Source: Bryobacterales bacterium (GTDB taxonomy: Bacteria; Acidobacteriota; Terriglobia; Bryobacterales; UBA6623). Taken from it: a stretch of DNA of 64,000 nucleotides. Each line of letters begins with the position of its first letter. The stretch's first letter is position 1. The notes under the pieces were generated by a model. That model ran no database searches, was not told where the DNA came from, and saw nothing but the letters and a program-made list of their open reading frames with translations. Below are positions 53,002 to 61,351 of the stretch, piece by piece. Position numbers and translations under genes: made by a program. The stretch covers positions 62,001 through 126,000 of the forward strand of contig JAPPMB010000015.1 of assembly GCA_028819255.1 (NCBI GenBank), given 5' to 3'.

Positions 53002-53430
53002 TCAGCCTCGTTGACCCGCGAGATCCTCGTCGGCGCATTCCAAACACGCGCTGGCTTGGCAGATGCGGGCACTTTGCACGAGAGCACCTGCGAGGATCAG
53101 GCTGCCAACGGCCGACGTCACGGCCTCGGGCAGCGGCTCGAGCCAACCGGCCAGTGAGGCTGCCCAAAGCGCAGATCCCCCTGCAAAGGTGAGGATCACG
53201 GCCGCGTTCTTGCAGGCCGGGCCCAGGACGAGCATCACCACGCCGAGGAGGACGGTCCCTGCCCAAATGGCTCGCTCGACGCCTTCGGTGAGCGCGAGCG
53301 CGGGTGCCACTGCGACCAGGAATGGTGTGAGCGCGCAGTGCAGGGCGCACCAAGCTGCAGCGCACGCCGCCAGTCGCGATCCGGAAGCCAGATACGCGCT
53401 CGACGGAACGGTCGCGAGAGAGTTCTTCAT
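53002..53430 (-). CDS. MerC-like small membrane protein
   Basis: A 142-residue inner-membrane protein with about four hydrophobic helices. I start at MKNSLATVPSS (ATG 53430) because the 42 codons before it in the ORF track look non-coding. The first helix contains the Cys/His pattern CAAAWCALHCALTPFLVAVAP, as in MerC-family proteins, which move Hg(II) or, in chromosomal versions, are tied to zinc homeostasis. It ends with a cytosolic tail containing CQASACLEC. A Fur-family-like half-palindrome overlaps its promoter region. It may be the last member of the metal cluster on the left. Confidence 0.75.
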   Translation of the reverse strand: MKNSLATVPSSAYLASGSRLAACAAAWCALHCALTPFLVAVAPALALTEGVERAIWAGTVLLGVVMLVLGPACKNAAVILTFAGGSALWAASLAGWLEPLPEAVTSAVGSLILAGALVQSARICQASACLECADEDLAGQRG

Positions 53431-53487
53431 GATGAGGCACCGACGGTGGGAGCGTACTGAGAGCAGAGTCCGAACCCCAAACCAATA

Positions 53488-53503
53488 TGGTAATGGATTC
53501 TCA
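53488..53503 (-). promoter_or_regulatory. Candidate Fur/Zur-family operator
   Basis: On the minus strand the sequence is TGAGAATCCATTACCA, lying about 60-75 bp upstream of the MerC-like start. The left arm TGAGAAT is a strong Fur-family half-site; the right arm ATTACCA is imperfect. It sits in an AT-richer pocket where a promoter would be expected. If real it would make the MerC-like gene, and perhaps neighbours, metal-responsive. The zinc interpretation is inference from the neighbouring G3E GTPase and receptor. Confidence 0.4.
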
Positions 53504-53671
53504 TGTCGGTTTGACGCTTGCAGGCGATCGAGACCGCCGCCAAGACCCTCCATCACAAGCCGCGCCCGGAGGTCGACGCCCGGCTGCCAGCAACGGCACC
53601 CGCTGGCCCCCCCAAATGCCGATCGCTGCGTGACGAAACCGGCTGCGGATTTCTACTGGGAAGCGCCCGAA

Positions 53672-54883
53672 CTATGGTTCGTCTTCTTCCGCCATCCAAA
53701 CTGGCAGCGGGTCCTCCAGCGAAGCCCACCCGGAAGCGTCGGAGGACATCTCAGCATCGGTCAGCAGACAGCCGTCGAGCGCTGCCTCGATGGCCTCTTG
53801 CGGCATCTCGATTCCGATGAAGACGAGCTCCTGACGGCGGTCGCCGTAGTCAGGCTCCCATACCCGGCCGACCCACTCGAGCGTCTCCGGGTCGTCGGCG
53901 AACTCTGCTGGGTCCAGCGCGGCGAACCAGTGGCCTCCGGGCTCCAAGGTCAGTGAGTCTCCGGCGATCGAAAGCGCGCCGGCCACCTCATGGCGGGTGG
54001 CTAGCCATACGACCCCCTTCGCCCGCAGCACGCCCTCGAAGCAACCTGCAAAGATCGCCGCCAGCCGCGCCGGATGGAAGGGCCGTCGCCGCCGATAGAC
54101 GAAGCTGCCGATGCCATACTCCTCGGTCTCCGGCGTGTGGCTGCGTTGCAGTTCCTCATGCCAACCCGCCGTTTGCTCGGCGTGTTCGAAATCGAACAGG
54201 TCCGTATCGAAAATCAGGTCGAGCGGAATTCGCCCGTAGGTCGTCTGGGCCAACGTCGCCGTTTGGTTGAACTTGCGCAGGATCCCGGTCAACCGTGCGA
54301 CTTCTCTCCGGCTCATCCTGTCGGTCTTGTTGAGAACGAGGACGTTGGCGAGCTCGACCTGATCGACGAGGAGCTCGGCGATGGAGCGGTCATCGTCGTC
54401 GTCGAGCTCCAGCCCGCGATCGAGGAGGTCTTCACCAGAGCCGAAGTCGCGAAGAAAACAAGGGCCGTCGACGACGGTGACCATCGTGTCCAACCGGGCC
54501 AGCTCGCCCAGATGGACGCCAAGCTCGTCCGACAAGGCGAAGGTGGCCGCGACGGGAAGCGGCTCGGAGATACCGGTAGATTCGATCAGCAGGTAGTCGA
54601 AGCGACGTTCCCGCGCCAGTCGTGCGACCTCGTCGAGCAGGTCTTCACGCAACGTGCAGCAGATGCAGCCGTTGGACATCTCGATCAACCGCTCGTCGAC
54701 GCGGCTGAGCTCGGCGCCGCCGTTGCGAACGAGCTGGGCATCGACGTTGACCTCGCTCATGTCGTTGACGATGACCGCGACGCGGCGGCCTTCGCGGTTG
54801 TGCAGCGCGTGGTTGAGCAACGTCGTCTTGCCGGCGCCGAGGAAGCCGGAGAGCACGGTTACGGGAAGGCGTGGGTCGTTCAA
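53672..54883 (-). CDS. G3E GTPase, CobW/ZigA-type metallochaperone
   Basis: A 403-residue G3E-family GTPase that starts at TTG (54883) with GGAGG about 7 nt upstream and a TTGA overlap with the stop of the preceding gene. Walker A is GFLGAGKTT (13-21), the metal site is GCICC (Cys73, 75, 76), and the base-recognition motif is NKTD. The C-terminal CobW_C domain follows, with an acidic and Trp-rich end. CxCC G3E GTPases such as ZNG1 and YciC/ZigA-type proteins deliver or insert zinc. As the last clear member of a metal-uptake operon, a metallochaperone role is likely. Which metal it carries cannot be read from sequence. Confidence 0.92.
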   Translation of the reverse strand: MNDPRLPVTVLSGFLGAGKTTLLNHALHNREGRRVAVIVNDMSEVNVDAQLVRNGGAELSRVDERLIEMSNGCICCTLREDLLDEVARLARERRFDYLLIESTGISEPLPVAATFALSDELGVHLGELARLDTMVTVVDGPCFLRDFGSGEDLLDRGLELDDDDDRSIAELLVDQVELANVLVLNKTDRMSRREVARLTGILRKFNQTATLAQTTYGRIPLDLIFDTDLFDFEHAEQTAGWHEELQRSHTPETEEYGIGSFVYRRRRPFHPARLAAIFAGCFEGVLRAKGVVWLATRHEVAGALSIAGDSLTLEPGGHWFAALDPAEFADDPETLEWVGRVWEPDYGDRRQELVFIGIEMPQEAIEAALDGCLLTDAEMSSDASGWASLEDPLPVWMAEEDEP

Positions 54884-55461
54884 TTTGATTCCTCCACGGG
54901 CTCAGGATGCGGTTGGCCGTCAATCGCGTCGGCGAGCGCGCGCCAGGCTTGGGGAACCGCCTGGGGCGGCGGTTGCTCGGAAGGCCGCTTCCATTGGCGC
55001 AGGACGGCGCGACGATACTCGAGACCGCACTGCGCGAGCGCCCACTCCTCGTAATCAGCGATGCGCCGAATGGCGGCGACGGTCAAGTCAACCGGTACGC
55101 GGGGCGACGGAGGCGTCTGTGCGGTCGGGATTGTGTCGGGTTTCCAAATCGGCTCTTGGACTGTCTCCGACGGCACCCAAACGGGTTGAAACTGGTAGCG
55201 GTTGAGGTAGACGCCGCCCTTCCGCGGCGTTCCATACAGGAGTCCGAAACCCCAAAGCATCAGGCTGTCGCCGTTGGGCAGCGCAAGCGTGTAGCAGCTC
55301 GACCCCGCTTCTCCTTCGGGCGGCCGCCGCCTGAAAAAGCCCGCTTCGAGCAGGAGATTGCCTTCCGGACGCTCGATGTCCCGGCCCCAGTTCCAGCACT
55401 GCCGGTTCAGCAGTTCCTGCCCCTTGCGTCGGCTGGCGCCGGAGATCGGGCTCACAGCCAT
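54880..55461 (-). CDS. Hypothetical protein of the metal-uptake operon
   Basis: A 193-residue soluble protein, no family recognised. The ORF track extends it to 301 residues by reading through the end of the FeoB-like gene; I place the start at ATG 55461, 10 nt inside that gene, which fits translational coupling. The sequence starts [30 protein letters not shown], then a Tyr/Trp/Gly-rich stretch ([21 protein letters not shown]), then a Pro-rich linker and a helical end ([16 protein letters not shown]). Its stop overlaps the G3E GTPase TTG start. It is therefore held tightly in the operon and may be a cytosolic accessory to the permease. Confidence 0.75.
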   Translation of the reverse strand: MAVSPISGASRRKGQELLNRQCWNWGRDIERPEGNLLLEAGFFRRRPPEGEAGSSCYTLALPNGDSLMLWGFGLLYGTPRKGGVYLNRYQFQPVWVPSETVQEPIWKPDTIPTAQTPPSPRVPVDLTVAAIRRIADYEEWALAQCGLEYRRAVLRQWKRPSEQPPPQAVPQAWRALADAIDGQPHPEPVEESN

Positions 55462-57080
55462 GCTCCGCTCCAAGCCAGTAAAGCGCTGAACCCGGCGGCC
55501 GCCACAGCCTGCCGACCCATCAGCCGCAGTGCGAACGCGCGGCCCTGCTCGCGCGCAATCGTCAAGCAGGTGACCAGGCATGGCAGCAGCACGCCGGCCA
55601 GGTAGACGGCCGTCAACAATTGGATGGCACTCAGGCCTGCGGCGACTCCCGGCTCCGTGAGCAGCAGGATGCCGTCCTTGCGCACGCTTGCCAAGACCAC
55701 TGCCAGGGCCGCCTCCGAGGGCAATCGAAAGATGGCCATCGCCGGCTCGACGACGGCCGACGCAGCTTGCAGCGCGCCCAGCCAATGCAGCAAAGAAGCC
55801 GCAGCCGTCATTAGAAAGAAGACCGGGAAGGCCCTCCGAAAGAAATCCCGAACGACGCCCTGCGCCTCAAGCCAGATGGTCCTCGGGCGCGGCCAAGTCA
55901 AGAAGATCCGGCCCTCCGTCAACAGCACATTGAAGGGAGAACGGGCCGCTCGCGGCGCGATGAGCCGGGCGTAGATGAGCGTCGTGGCACCAAGATAAAG
56001 CAGGTAGGGTACGACCAAATCGGGTCGTCCCGCCGCGGCGAAGACCGCCACCGTGGCCCCCAACTGATACGAACAGGCTGAACCGAAAGCGATGGCTGAG
56101 ACGCAGACGCCGCGTGAGCAAGCGGACGACGAACGTGCGCTGATGACGGCCGGCACGTTGCAGCCGAAACCCATCACGACCCGCGCCAACTCCCGGCCCG
56201 TCATGCCGAACGGCTGCAGCCACGGATTCATGGCGTTGGTCAGGCGATCGAGCAGGCCGCTCGTCTTGTACGCACCCATCAGCAGCGCATGGAGCACGAC
56301 AACCGGAGTTGCCCACACCAGCAGCAACGGCCCCATCGTGACGAAGCCGTAGTCGCCGGCAAGGATCGTCGCAAGCGGCTGCGGCCAGCTTGCCAGCAAA
56401 CCCGCCAGCGGCCCCGTTTGGGCGCCGACCCAGGGTTCGATTCGATCCGCGAGACGGGTGGCGATGTCCACCGCGACCCAGGCGGGCGTCACCAAGAGGA
56501 GCAGCGCCCAGAAAGGCCCAAGGGCGGAGCGCTCGAGGAAAAGAGGACGCGGACGGACGATCAGATCGCCGAACCTCAAACCGGCTTCGGCGGGGACCGG
56601 GCCGGGCGCCTCCAGTGCCTGCATCAGCCTTCGACGATCGTTGGCGTCCAGCCGTCGAGCGTCCACCGCGACCGCCGGCAAACCCGTCCGGAGCGCCAGC
56701 TCTCCCAGCCGCGACTCCACCTCCAGCCGGGCGAGTCGGTCCCGAACGGTCACGACCAGTGCGCCGAGCCGGCCCGCTGCGAGCGGCAGCAGGTCGGCCA
56801 AGTCCGCGTCCAGCGTGGTTGCCTGGGCAACCAGCAGGACGGTGTCGTCGCCGCGCAGCCGCTCCAAGGCTAGTCGGGTGGTCTCAACGTCGGAGCTTCG
56901 TTGCAGCCCGGGCGTGTCGATCAGCTCCCAGTCGTCCACTCGGTAGAAGTCGCAGCCGACGGTGGCGCCTCGGAAGTTCGAGGCAGCGATGGGCGCACCC
57001 GCCAGCGATGCGGTCAGTTGCGTCTTGCCGACGTTTTCCTTGCCGAACAGAACCACAGTTCGAACTGGCGTCGCGAGCAC
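55452..57080 (-). CDS. FeoB-like GTPase/permease (short form)
   Basis: A 542-residue membrane protein (GTG start). The N-terminal domain is a small-GTPase fold with G1 GKENVGKTQLT (13-23) and G3 DTPG near 58; the G4 motif that is NxxD in FeoB reads TVRD here, so nucleotide specificity is uncertain. About eight to nine membrane helices follow, with the Gate motif MGFGCNVPAVISARS and a second Cys region (SACSYQLG) corresponding to the metal-path Cys of FeoB. The protein is about 230 residues shorter than typical FeoB and has no FeoA or FeoC partner. Combined with the neighbours, I propose inner-membrane import of Zn(II) or Fe(II). It overlaps the next gene by 10 nt. Confidence 0.85.
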   Translation of the reverse strand: MLATPVRTVVLFGKENVGKTQLTASLAGAPIAASNFRGATVGCDFYRVDDWELIDTPGLQRSSDVETTRLALERLRGDDTVLLVAQATTLDADLADLLPLAAGRLGALVVTVRDRLARLEVESRLGELALRTGLPAVAVDARRLDANDRRRLMQALEAPGPVPAEAGLRFGDLIVRPRPLFLERSALGPFWALLLLVTPAWVAVDIATRLADRIEPWVGAQTGPLAGLLASWPQPLATILAGDYGFVTMGPLLLVWATPVVVLHALLMGAYKTSGLLDRLTNAMNPWLQPFGMTGRELARVVMGFGCNVPAVISARSSSACSRGVCVSAIAFGSACSYQLGATVAVFAAAGRPDLVVPYLLYLGATTLIYARLIAPRAARSPFNVLLTEGRIFLTWPRPRTIWLEAQGVVRDFFRRAFPVFFLMTAAASLLHWLGALQAASAVVEPAMAIFRLPSEAALAVVLASVRKDGILLLTEPGVAAGLSAIQLLTAVYLAGVLLPCLVTCLTIAREQGRAFALRLMGRQAVAAAGFSALLAWSGAWL

Positions 57081-57092
57081 TTCACGGCCCCG

Positions 57093-58220
57093 TCAACAAG
57101 CGCAATCATCTTGGCAGCACGATAGATCGTCGAGATACATTCCGTGGCGGCGGTACTCCTCCAGCGGCTTCGTGCTCACCCGCAGGCTGCGGGCGATCTG
57201 GTTGGCCACCACGGCAAAGCGTTGGCGGAACTTGTAGATGAAACAGAAGATGACATCGCCTTGGCGCACCTGCGGCCCGACCAGGAAGAGCCCTTTCGTC
57301 ACGGTGGACTCGTCGTTTTCCGTCAGCAGCGGAAAACTGTCATCTCGCCAATCGAACAACGAGCGGACGAGGCTTGCCGAACCGACGAATCCGGAGGCCA
57401 GGATCGGCTTCTCGGCGCAGTCGACGACCTCGCCGTGCTCGAGTGCCAGCTGATAGCCGTCGTCGTTGCGGCGTACGCCGATGACCGTGCAGCCCCCGCG
57501 CAGCGTCACCCGACCCGAGTCAATAGCCGAATTCAGACGTGCGTTCGTAAAGGGCGACAAGAGTTGGCTGGGGTCCGAGCCTCTTCGTTTCCACGGCTCC
57601 TCGCCGTCGAAGACGACGGCTCGTCGACCCGCGGCGGCCAGCGCGATGGCGGCGTCGACGCCGCTCTCGGAGCCGCCGATGATGCATCGCTCGTCGCCGC
57701 TGAGATCGTCCCATGAGGTCACCATGGAGTTGTGCACGCACAGCTCGGCGCCGTGGAAGCCGTTGGTCAACGGGTACTGCATTTCGCCGCCCGCCCAGAC
57801 CACGAACCGCGCGCGGATGTCGCCGCGACTCGTCTCCACCCGAAACCGCCTATACCTACGTTTTGTCGCGACCGAGAGAACGTCGACACCGGTCTCTACC
57901 GGCAAGTCGAAGTGTTCCGCGACCGCTCGCAGATAGCCGGCGTACTCCTCCCCCGTCGGGTGCTCGACGCCGATCGAGTAGGCCGGCGAGGTGTGCAGAC
58001 AGACGGCGTTGAGGTCGAGGGCGCCGAACTGGGTGCTGTTGAACGAAGGCGTGATGAAGCGCATTTGCCGGGGCCAACGCTGGAATGAGGCGCCGACGGC
58101 GAGGCGTTCGAGGATCACAAAGTTCTCGATTCCGAGGTCGCGTAGCGTCACACCAAAGCCGAGGCCGGCGGCGCCGGCGCCGACGACGGCAATGTCGAAT
58201 GAGCGGGCTCCTTTCCTCAT
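57093..58220 (-). CDS. CzcO-like FAD/NAD(P)-binding protein with Cys-rich tail
   Basis: A 375-residue flavoprotein of the monooxygenase/thioredoxin-reductase-like group. I start at MRKGARSFDIAVVGAGAAG (ATG 58220), 22 codons inside the ORF-track frame. The FAD site is VVGAGAAGLGFGV, the NAD(P) site is IIGGSESGVDAAIALA. Similar proteins are annotated CzcO and found beside cation transporters. The last eight residues are CCQDDCAC, a cluster of four cysteines and two acidic residues that is likely to bind a soft metal; this tail is unusual and not a standard feature that I know of. It may redox-tune or hand over metal. It follows the small ORF by 4 nt and precedes the FeoB-like gene by 12 nt. Confidence 0.85.
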   Translation of the reverse strand: MRKGARSFDIAVVGAGAAGLGFGVTLRDLGIENFVILERLAVGASFQRWPRQMRFITPSFNSTQFGALDLNAVCLHTSPAYSIGVEHPTGEEYAGYLRAVAEHFDLPVETGVDVLSVATKRRYRRFRVETSRGDIRARFVVWAGGEMQYPLTNGFHGAELCVHNSMVTSWDDLSGDERCIIGGSESGVDAAIALAAAGRRAVVFDGEEPWKRRGSDPSQLLSPFTNARLNSAIDSGRVTLRGGCTVIGVRRNDDGYQLALEHGEVVDCAEKPILASGFVGSASLVRSLFDWRDDSFPLLTENDESTVTKGLFLVGPQVRQGDVIFCFIYKFRQRFAVVANQIARSLRVSTKPLEEYRRHGMYLDDLSCCQDDCAC

Positions 58221-58224
58221 CGGC

Positions 58225-58365
58225 TCACCCGAACCGTTTCGCGTCCGTCGAGGCGTAGCTCGCCATCGCGCGGTCGAGCCCGACACTTGCCTCGAGCGTC
58301 TCGACCACCCCCGGCAGTCGGAACGCGGGTTTCGCCTCCGCGGCGTCGATCGACCGACACGACAC
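58225..58365 (-). CDS. Possible 46-residue ORF between TonB receptor and flavoprotein
   Basis: A GTG at 58365 overlaps the last base of the TonB receptor stop (TAGTG), and the frame is open for 46 codons to a TGA 4 nt before the flavoprotein start. The product, beginning VSCRSIDAAEAKP and ending MASYASTDAKRFG, has plausible amino-acid composition but no recognised family. The tight junctions on both sides support translation, while the absence of a good ribosome site argues against. It is not in the ORF track as a separate gene. Confidence is low. Confidence 0.35.
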   Translation of the reverse strand: MSCRSIDAAEAKPAFRLPGVVETLEASVGLDRAMASYASTDAKRFG

Positions 58366-60800
58366 TAGAAGAAGCGCACGATGTAGCTGAAGCGAACACC
58401 GCGCCCGATCTCCGGAGCGAGATCCTTGATGAATGACGAGTGGTTGCGATAGAGCTGGTCGCCGATGTTGAACACGTTGGCCGAGAACTGATGAATCGCG
58501 CCGCGCGTCGGGATCGTGTACGACGCCCGCAGGTCGAGGACCGCGTATCCGGCCGTCGGCGTTTCCAGGTCGAATGTCTGGCTCTGCCGGTCCGCCAGCA
58601 CGAGCTCGGGCCGAATGCTGAAGCCTTTGCGCCGGTACTCGATCCCGACGCGGCCCCGCAGGGGGGGGATTCGCGGCAGCGGGGTGCGCGTGACCGTCGC
58701 TCGCGCGTCGACGAGATCCATCCCGAGATTGAGCCGCAAGTCCTGGATCAGGCCGACGCCGAGCCGGGCTTCTGCTCCGGTGAAGCGGCTGTCGCGCTGC
58801 ACGAAGTGGACCACGGGCAGCCCGCCCTCCTCCTCGCCCGTTGCGAACGGGAAGACGAAGTTGCGGAAATCGTAGTAGAAGAGGTTGAACTCGCCGTCGA
58901 CTCTTCCAGCCTGCTGCCTCAGGGACAGGTCGAGGCCGTTGCCGCGCTCGGCATCGAGGCCGGGATCGCCCACCTCGAAGATCAACGTGCCGACGTGCGG
59001 CCCGAGGTTGTAGAGCTCCTCGAGCGCCGGGGCGCGGTAGGAGTGGGAATAGTTGGCGACGAAAGCGCCGCCGCGCCACAGGTCCGCCTGCAAGCCCACA
59101 GCGGCCGAGGCGCCCGTGAAGCGGCGAGGAATCGCGTCCGGGACTGCTTCCTCGTGATGGCCCTCCTCTTCCTCTTCGTGATGGTGTTCTTCGCCTTCTT
59201 CCTCGTGATGGTGCTCTTCGCCTTCTTCTTCGTGAGGGGCATGGCCGTGGGCGCGCTCGGCGAACGCCGGATTGTAACGGGAAGTCTCCAGGCGGCCGCC
59301 GAACTGAAGCTTGACCCGCTCGAAATCGAACTCTTCGAGCGCGAACAGGGCGAACGACTGCTGATCGATGGGCGGCGCGAGCGCTTCTTCGCCCGCCGCC
59401 GAGTAGTCGCGCTCCATGCCCCAAAACCCGAAGCGGCCCGTCAACGGTCCACGTTGGTTCTGTTCAAAGACGCCTCGATAGACGACCTGATCGTTGTCGA
59501 AGCGCGTGCCGATGCGGCGTTGGTCGCCCTCGAATTCGATCTCCTCGTGTTGATACGTCGTGTAGGCCAGCTTCATCACGAAGCTCTCGAGCGCGGGTCC
59601 TAGACCTCGCAGCCCCCAGTTGACCTGATAGGCCAGTTGGCGCATGGCGAGATCGATGCGAAGCTCCTCCTCGTGCTCCTCCTCTTCGTGCTCCTCCTCT
59701 TCGTGCTCGTGCTCCGCGTGCTCGTCCTCTGCTTCCTCCCCCTCGTGATGATGCTCGTCTTCTTCGTGATGATCATGGCTGTGGAACTCGCCAGCGAAGG
59801 GATTCCCGTACTTGGCGTCGTTGGCGCGGACGCCGACACTAACGAAGCCTCGCTCGCCGAACCAGCCAAAGCCGCCATAGCCGTTCTCAGAGCGAGTCCG
59901 GGAATTCTCGATTACTCCGGTGGGCGTGGAGTAGTCTCCGGTGCGAAGGCCATTGCCCCCGCCCCAGACCCGCCAGGGGCCGCGGGCGTAATCAAAGCCA
60001 GCCGCCCCTCCTGCCAAGGCGTTGCCCGTGCCAGCGGAGCCCTGGATGTAGCCCTGCAGGCCGTCCGGATGCGAGACGAAGCCAGCGTGGCCGCTAACGG
60101 CGTTCACGACCCCTCCCATGGCGTTGCTGCCGTAGAGCAAGGTCGCGGGGCCCTTCACCACTTCGATCCTGTCAAACGACAGCGGATTGAACGTCTCGGC
60201 GTGGTCGCCGGAGTTGGACGAGATGGAACCCGTCCGCAGCCCGTCGGCCATGATCAGAACCCGGTCGCCGTCAAAGCCGCGAATGATCGGGCGTGACGAG
60301 CCCGGCCCGAACCCCCGTTGGGCGATGCCCGTGCCCGGCTGATTGCCGAGCACTTCGCCCAGGCCGGCGGCGATGTTCTCCGCGCGAGCCAGCTCGAGCG
60401 GGGTCAGCGAGTGCGTGGATTGGAAGGCCTCGAAGGCGGACTCGGTCCGCCCTGCCGCACTTACAGTGATTTGCGATTTCACCGTCGGAAACGACAGCAG
60501 CAATTGCACCTGAGCCGTCCCTTCGCTAGCGACCTCGATCGTTTCAGAGGCACCCTGCAAGGCGCTTTCGATGTGAGCGTGAAGATGGTAGCGGCCCGGC
60601 CGCAACCCCTTGAACTGAAACTCCCCTTGCCCATCGGCGGTCGTCGAATCCCCCGTTTCGAGGAGGATGACGGTCGCCCCGGCGACGGGCTCACCCGTCT
60701 GTTCGAGCAACACTTGCCCGTCGATGGCGGCGGTTTCCTGGCCGTGGACTGCGGATACCGCGAGCAGCGCTGCCGCGACAGCGCAAAGCATTCGTTTCAT
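58365..60800 (-). CDS. TonB-dependent receptor with His/Glu-rich loops
   Basis: An 811-residue outer-membrane receptor. Order: signal peptide (MKRMLCAVAAALLAVSAVHG), a carboxypeptidase-regulatory-like Ig domain (about 25-100), the plug (about 120-235, with RGFDGDRVLIMADGLRTGS and KGPATLLYGSNAMGGVVNAV), then a 22-stranded barrel ending in Phe. Two extracellular loops carry runs of His and Glu/Asp: residues 339-379 and 518-551 (for example HHEGEEAEDEHAEHEHEEEE). Such loops are known from ZnuD-type zinc receptors. The ribosome site GGGGAGA is about 7 nt before ATG 60800. Zinc is therefore the leading candidate substrate, with other divalent metals possible. First large gene of the metal-uptake cluster. 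Confidence 0.93.
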   Translation of the reverse strand: MKRMLCAVAAALLAVSAVHGQETAAIDGQVLLEQTGEPVAGATVILLETGDSTTADGQGEFQFKGLRPGRYHLHAHIESALQGASETIEVASEGTAQVQLLLSFPTVKSQITVSAAGRTESAFEAFQSTHSLTPLELARAENIAAGLGEVLGNQPGTGIAQRGFGPGSSRPIIRGFDGDRVLIMADGLRTGSISSNSGDHAETFNPLSFDRIEVVKGPATLLYGSNAMGGVVNAVSGHAGFVSHPDGLQGYIQGSAGTGNALAGGAAGFDYARGPWRVWGGGNGLRTGDYSTPTGVIENSRTRSENGYGGFGWFGERGFVSVGVRANDAKYGNPFAGEFHSHDHHEEDEHHHEGEEAEDEHAEHEHEEEEHEEEEHEEELRIDLAMRQLAYQVNWGLRGLGPALESFVMKLAYTTYQHEEIEFEGDQRRIGTRFDNDQVVYRGVFEQNQRGPLTGRFGFWGMERDYSAAGEEALAPPIDQQSFALFALEEFDFERVKLQFGGRLETSRYNPAFAERAHGHAPHEEEGEEHHHEEEGEEHHHEEEEEGHHEEAVPDAIPRRFTGASAAVGLQADLWRGGAFVANYSHSYRAPALEELYNLGPHVGTLIFEVGDPGLDAERGNGLDLSLRQQAGRVDGEFNLFYYDFRNFVFPFATGEEEGGLPVVHFVQRDSRFTGAEARLGVGLIQDLRLNLGMDLVDARATVTRTPLPRIPPLRGRVGIEYRRKGFSIRPELVLADRQSQTFDLETPTAGYAVLDLRASYTIPTRGAIHQFSANVFNIGDQLYRNHSSFIKDLAPEIGRGVRFSYIVRFF

Positions 60801-60884
60801 TGGAAGTCTCCCCTCATCACCCGTTCAAAAACCTACCGTCCGGCTCGCGCAATCACGGAGCCGGTACAAGCAACTGGACGAGGT

Positions 60885-61148
60885 TCAGCGGGGAGGGGCG
60901 CGGCCGCGGTTGTGCTTCGAGAGCAGCCGGCCGGTCGGGCCTTGGTTCGGCGCTGCGGCGGAGCGCGGAGCAGCCGGCGGCGATCGGAGTCGGGCGGAGT
61001 CCGAGACCTGCGGCGCGATGTCCGCGAGGTGGCAGAGCTCGCACTTGCCTTCCTGGCAATCCGGCGGCTCCAAGCTGCAATGGATCTGGGTGTAAGCGAT
61101 CTGCCACAGCCCCAGAGCCAGCAGCAGAAGGAGCAACCGACGCATCAT
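60885..61148 (-). CDS. Small secreted Cys-rich protein
   Basis: An 87-residue protein starting MMRRLLLLLLALGLWQIAYTQ, a signal peptide or N-terminal helix, followed by IHCSLEPPDCQEGKCELCHLADIAPQ with four cysteines, a CELCH motif and nearby His, then a low-complexity Ser/Pro/Ala/Arg tail. It lies 84 bp upstream of the TonB receptor on the same strand and the previous small ORF ends inside its start region (ATGATG). I take it as a periplasmic metal-binding or redox accessory of the receptor; no family name can be given with confidence. Confidence 0.6.
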   Translation of the reverse strand: MMRRLLLLLLALGLWQIAYTQIHCSLEPPDCQEGKCELCHLADIAPQVSDSARLRSPPAAPRSAAAPNQGPTGRLLSKHNRGRAPPR

Positions 61149-61351
61149 GCGGCAGGCTCCCCGGTCTCTCTAAGCGCCCACTGGCGGCGGAGACGAAGAT
61201 TGACGAGGTCCGCCGTGGCGAATAGACACAGGCAATGCTCGCAGCGGTGCTGTCGGCGGTAGCTGGGTCCAAGGCTCACAGCAGCCATCCTGGTCGCGGC
61301 GGTCAGGGGCGACACTTCCGTCGACTCGCCAAGAACCTTGCCGAATAGCAA
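61145..61351 (-). CDS. Small Cys-containing ORF at the head of the metal cluster
   Basis: A 68-residue frame whose stop overlaps the start of the next small gene. Its middle reads RCEHCLCLFATADLVNLRLRRQW, with three closely spaced cysteines and a His, suggesting a metal-binding knuckle. The N-terminal part is less convincing and the start codon is uncertain. It is the most upstream candidate of the cluster; the promoter would be expected in the 61.35-61.5 kb region, where no Fur/Zur-like palindrome was found by eye. Confidence 0.4.
   Translation of the reverse strand: MLFGKVLGESTEVSPLTAATRMAAVSLGPSYRRQHRCEHCLCLFATADLVNLRLRRQWALRETGEPAA

Noticed and set aside
59150-59240. Repetitive-looking CTCTTC/TCGTGATGG runs
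   Set aside because: They are codons for the His/Glu-rich receptor loop, not an intergenic repeat array; the same applies to 59680-59780.
58440-59603. 387-codon plus-strand ORF opposite the TonB receptor
   Set aside because: Antisense shadow; low-complexity stretches mirror the His/Glu-rich receptor loops.
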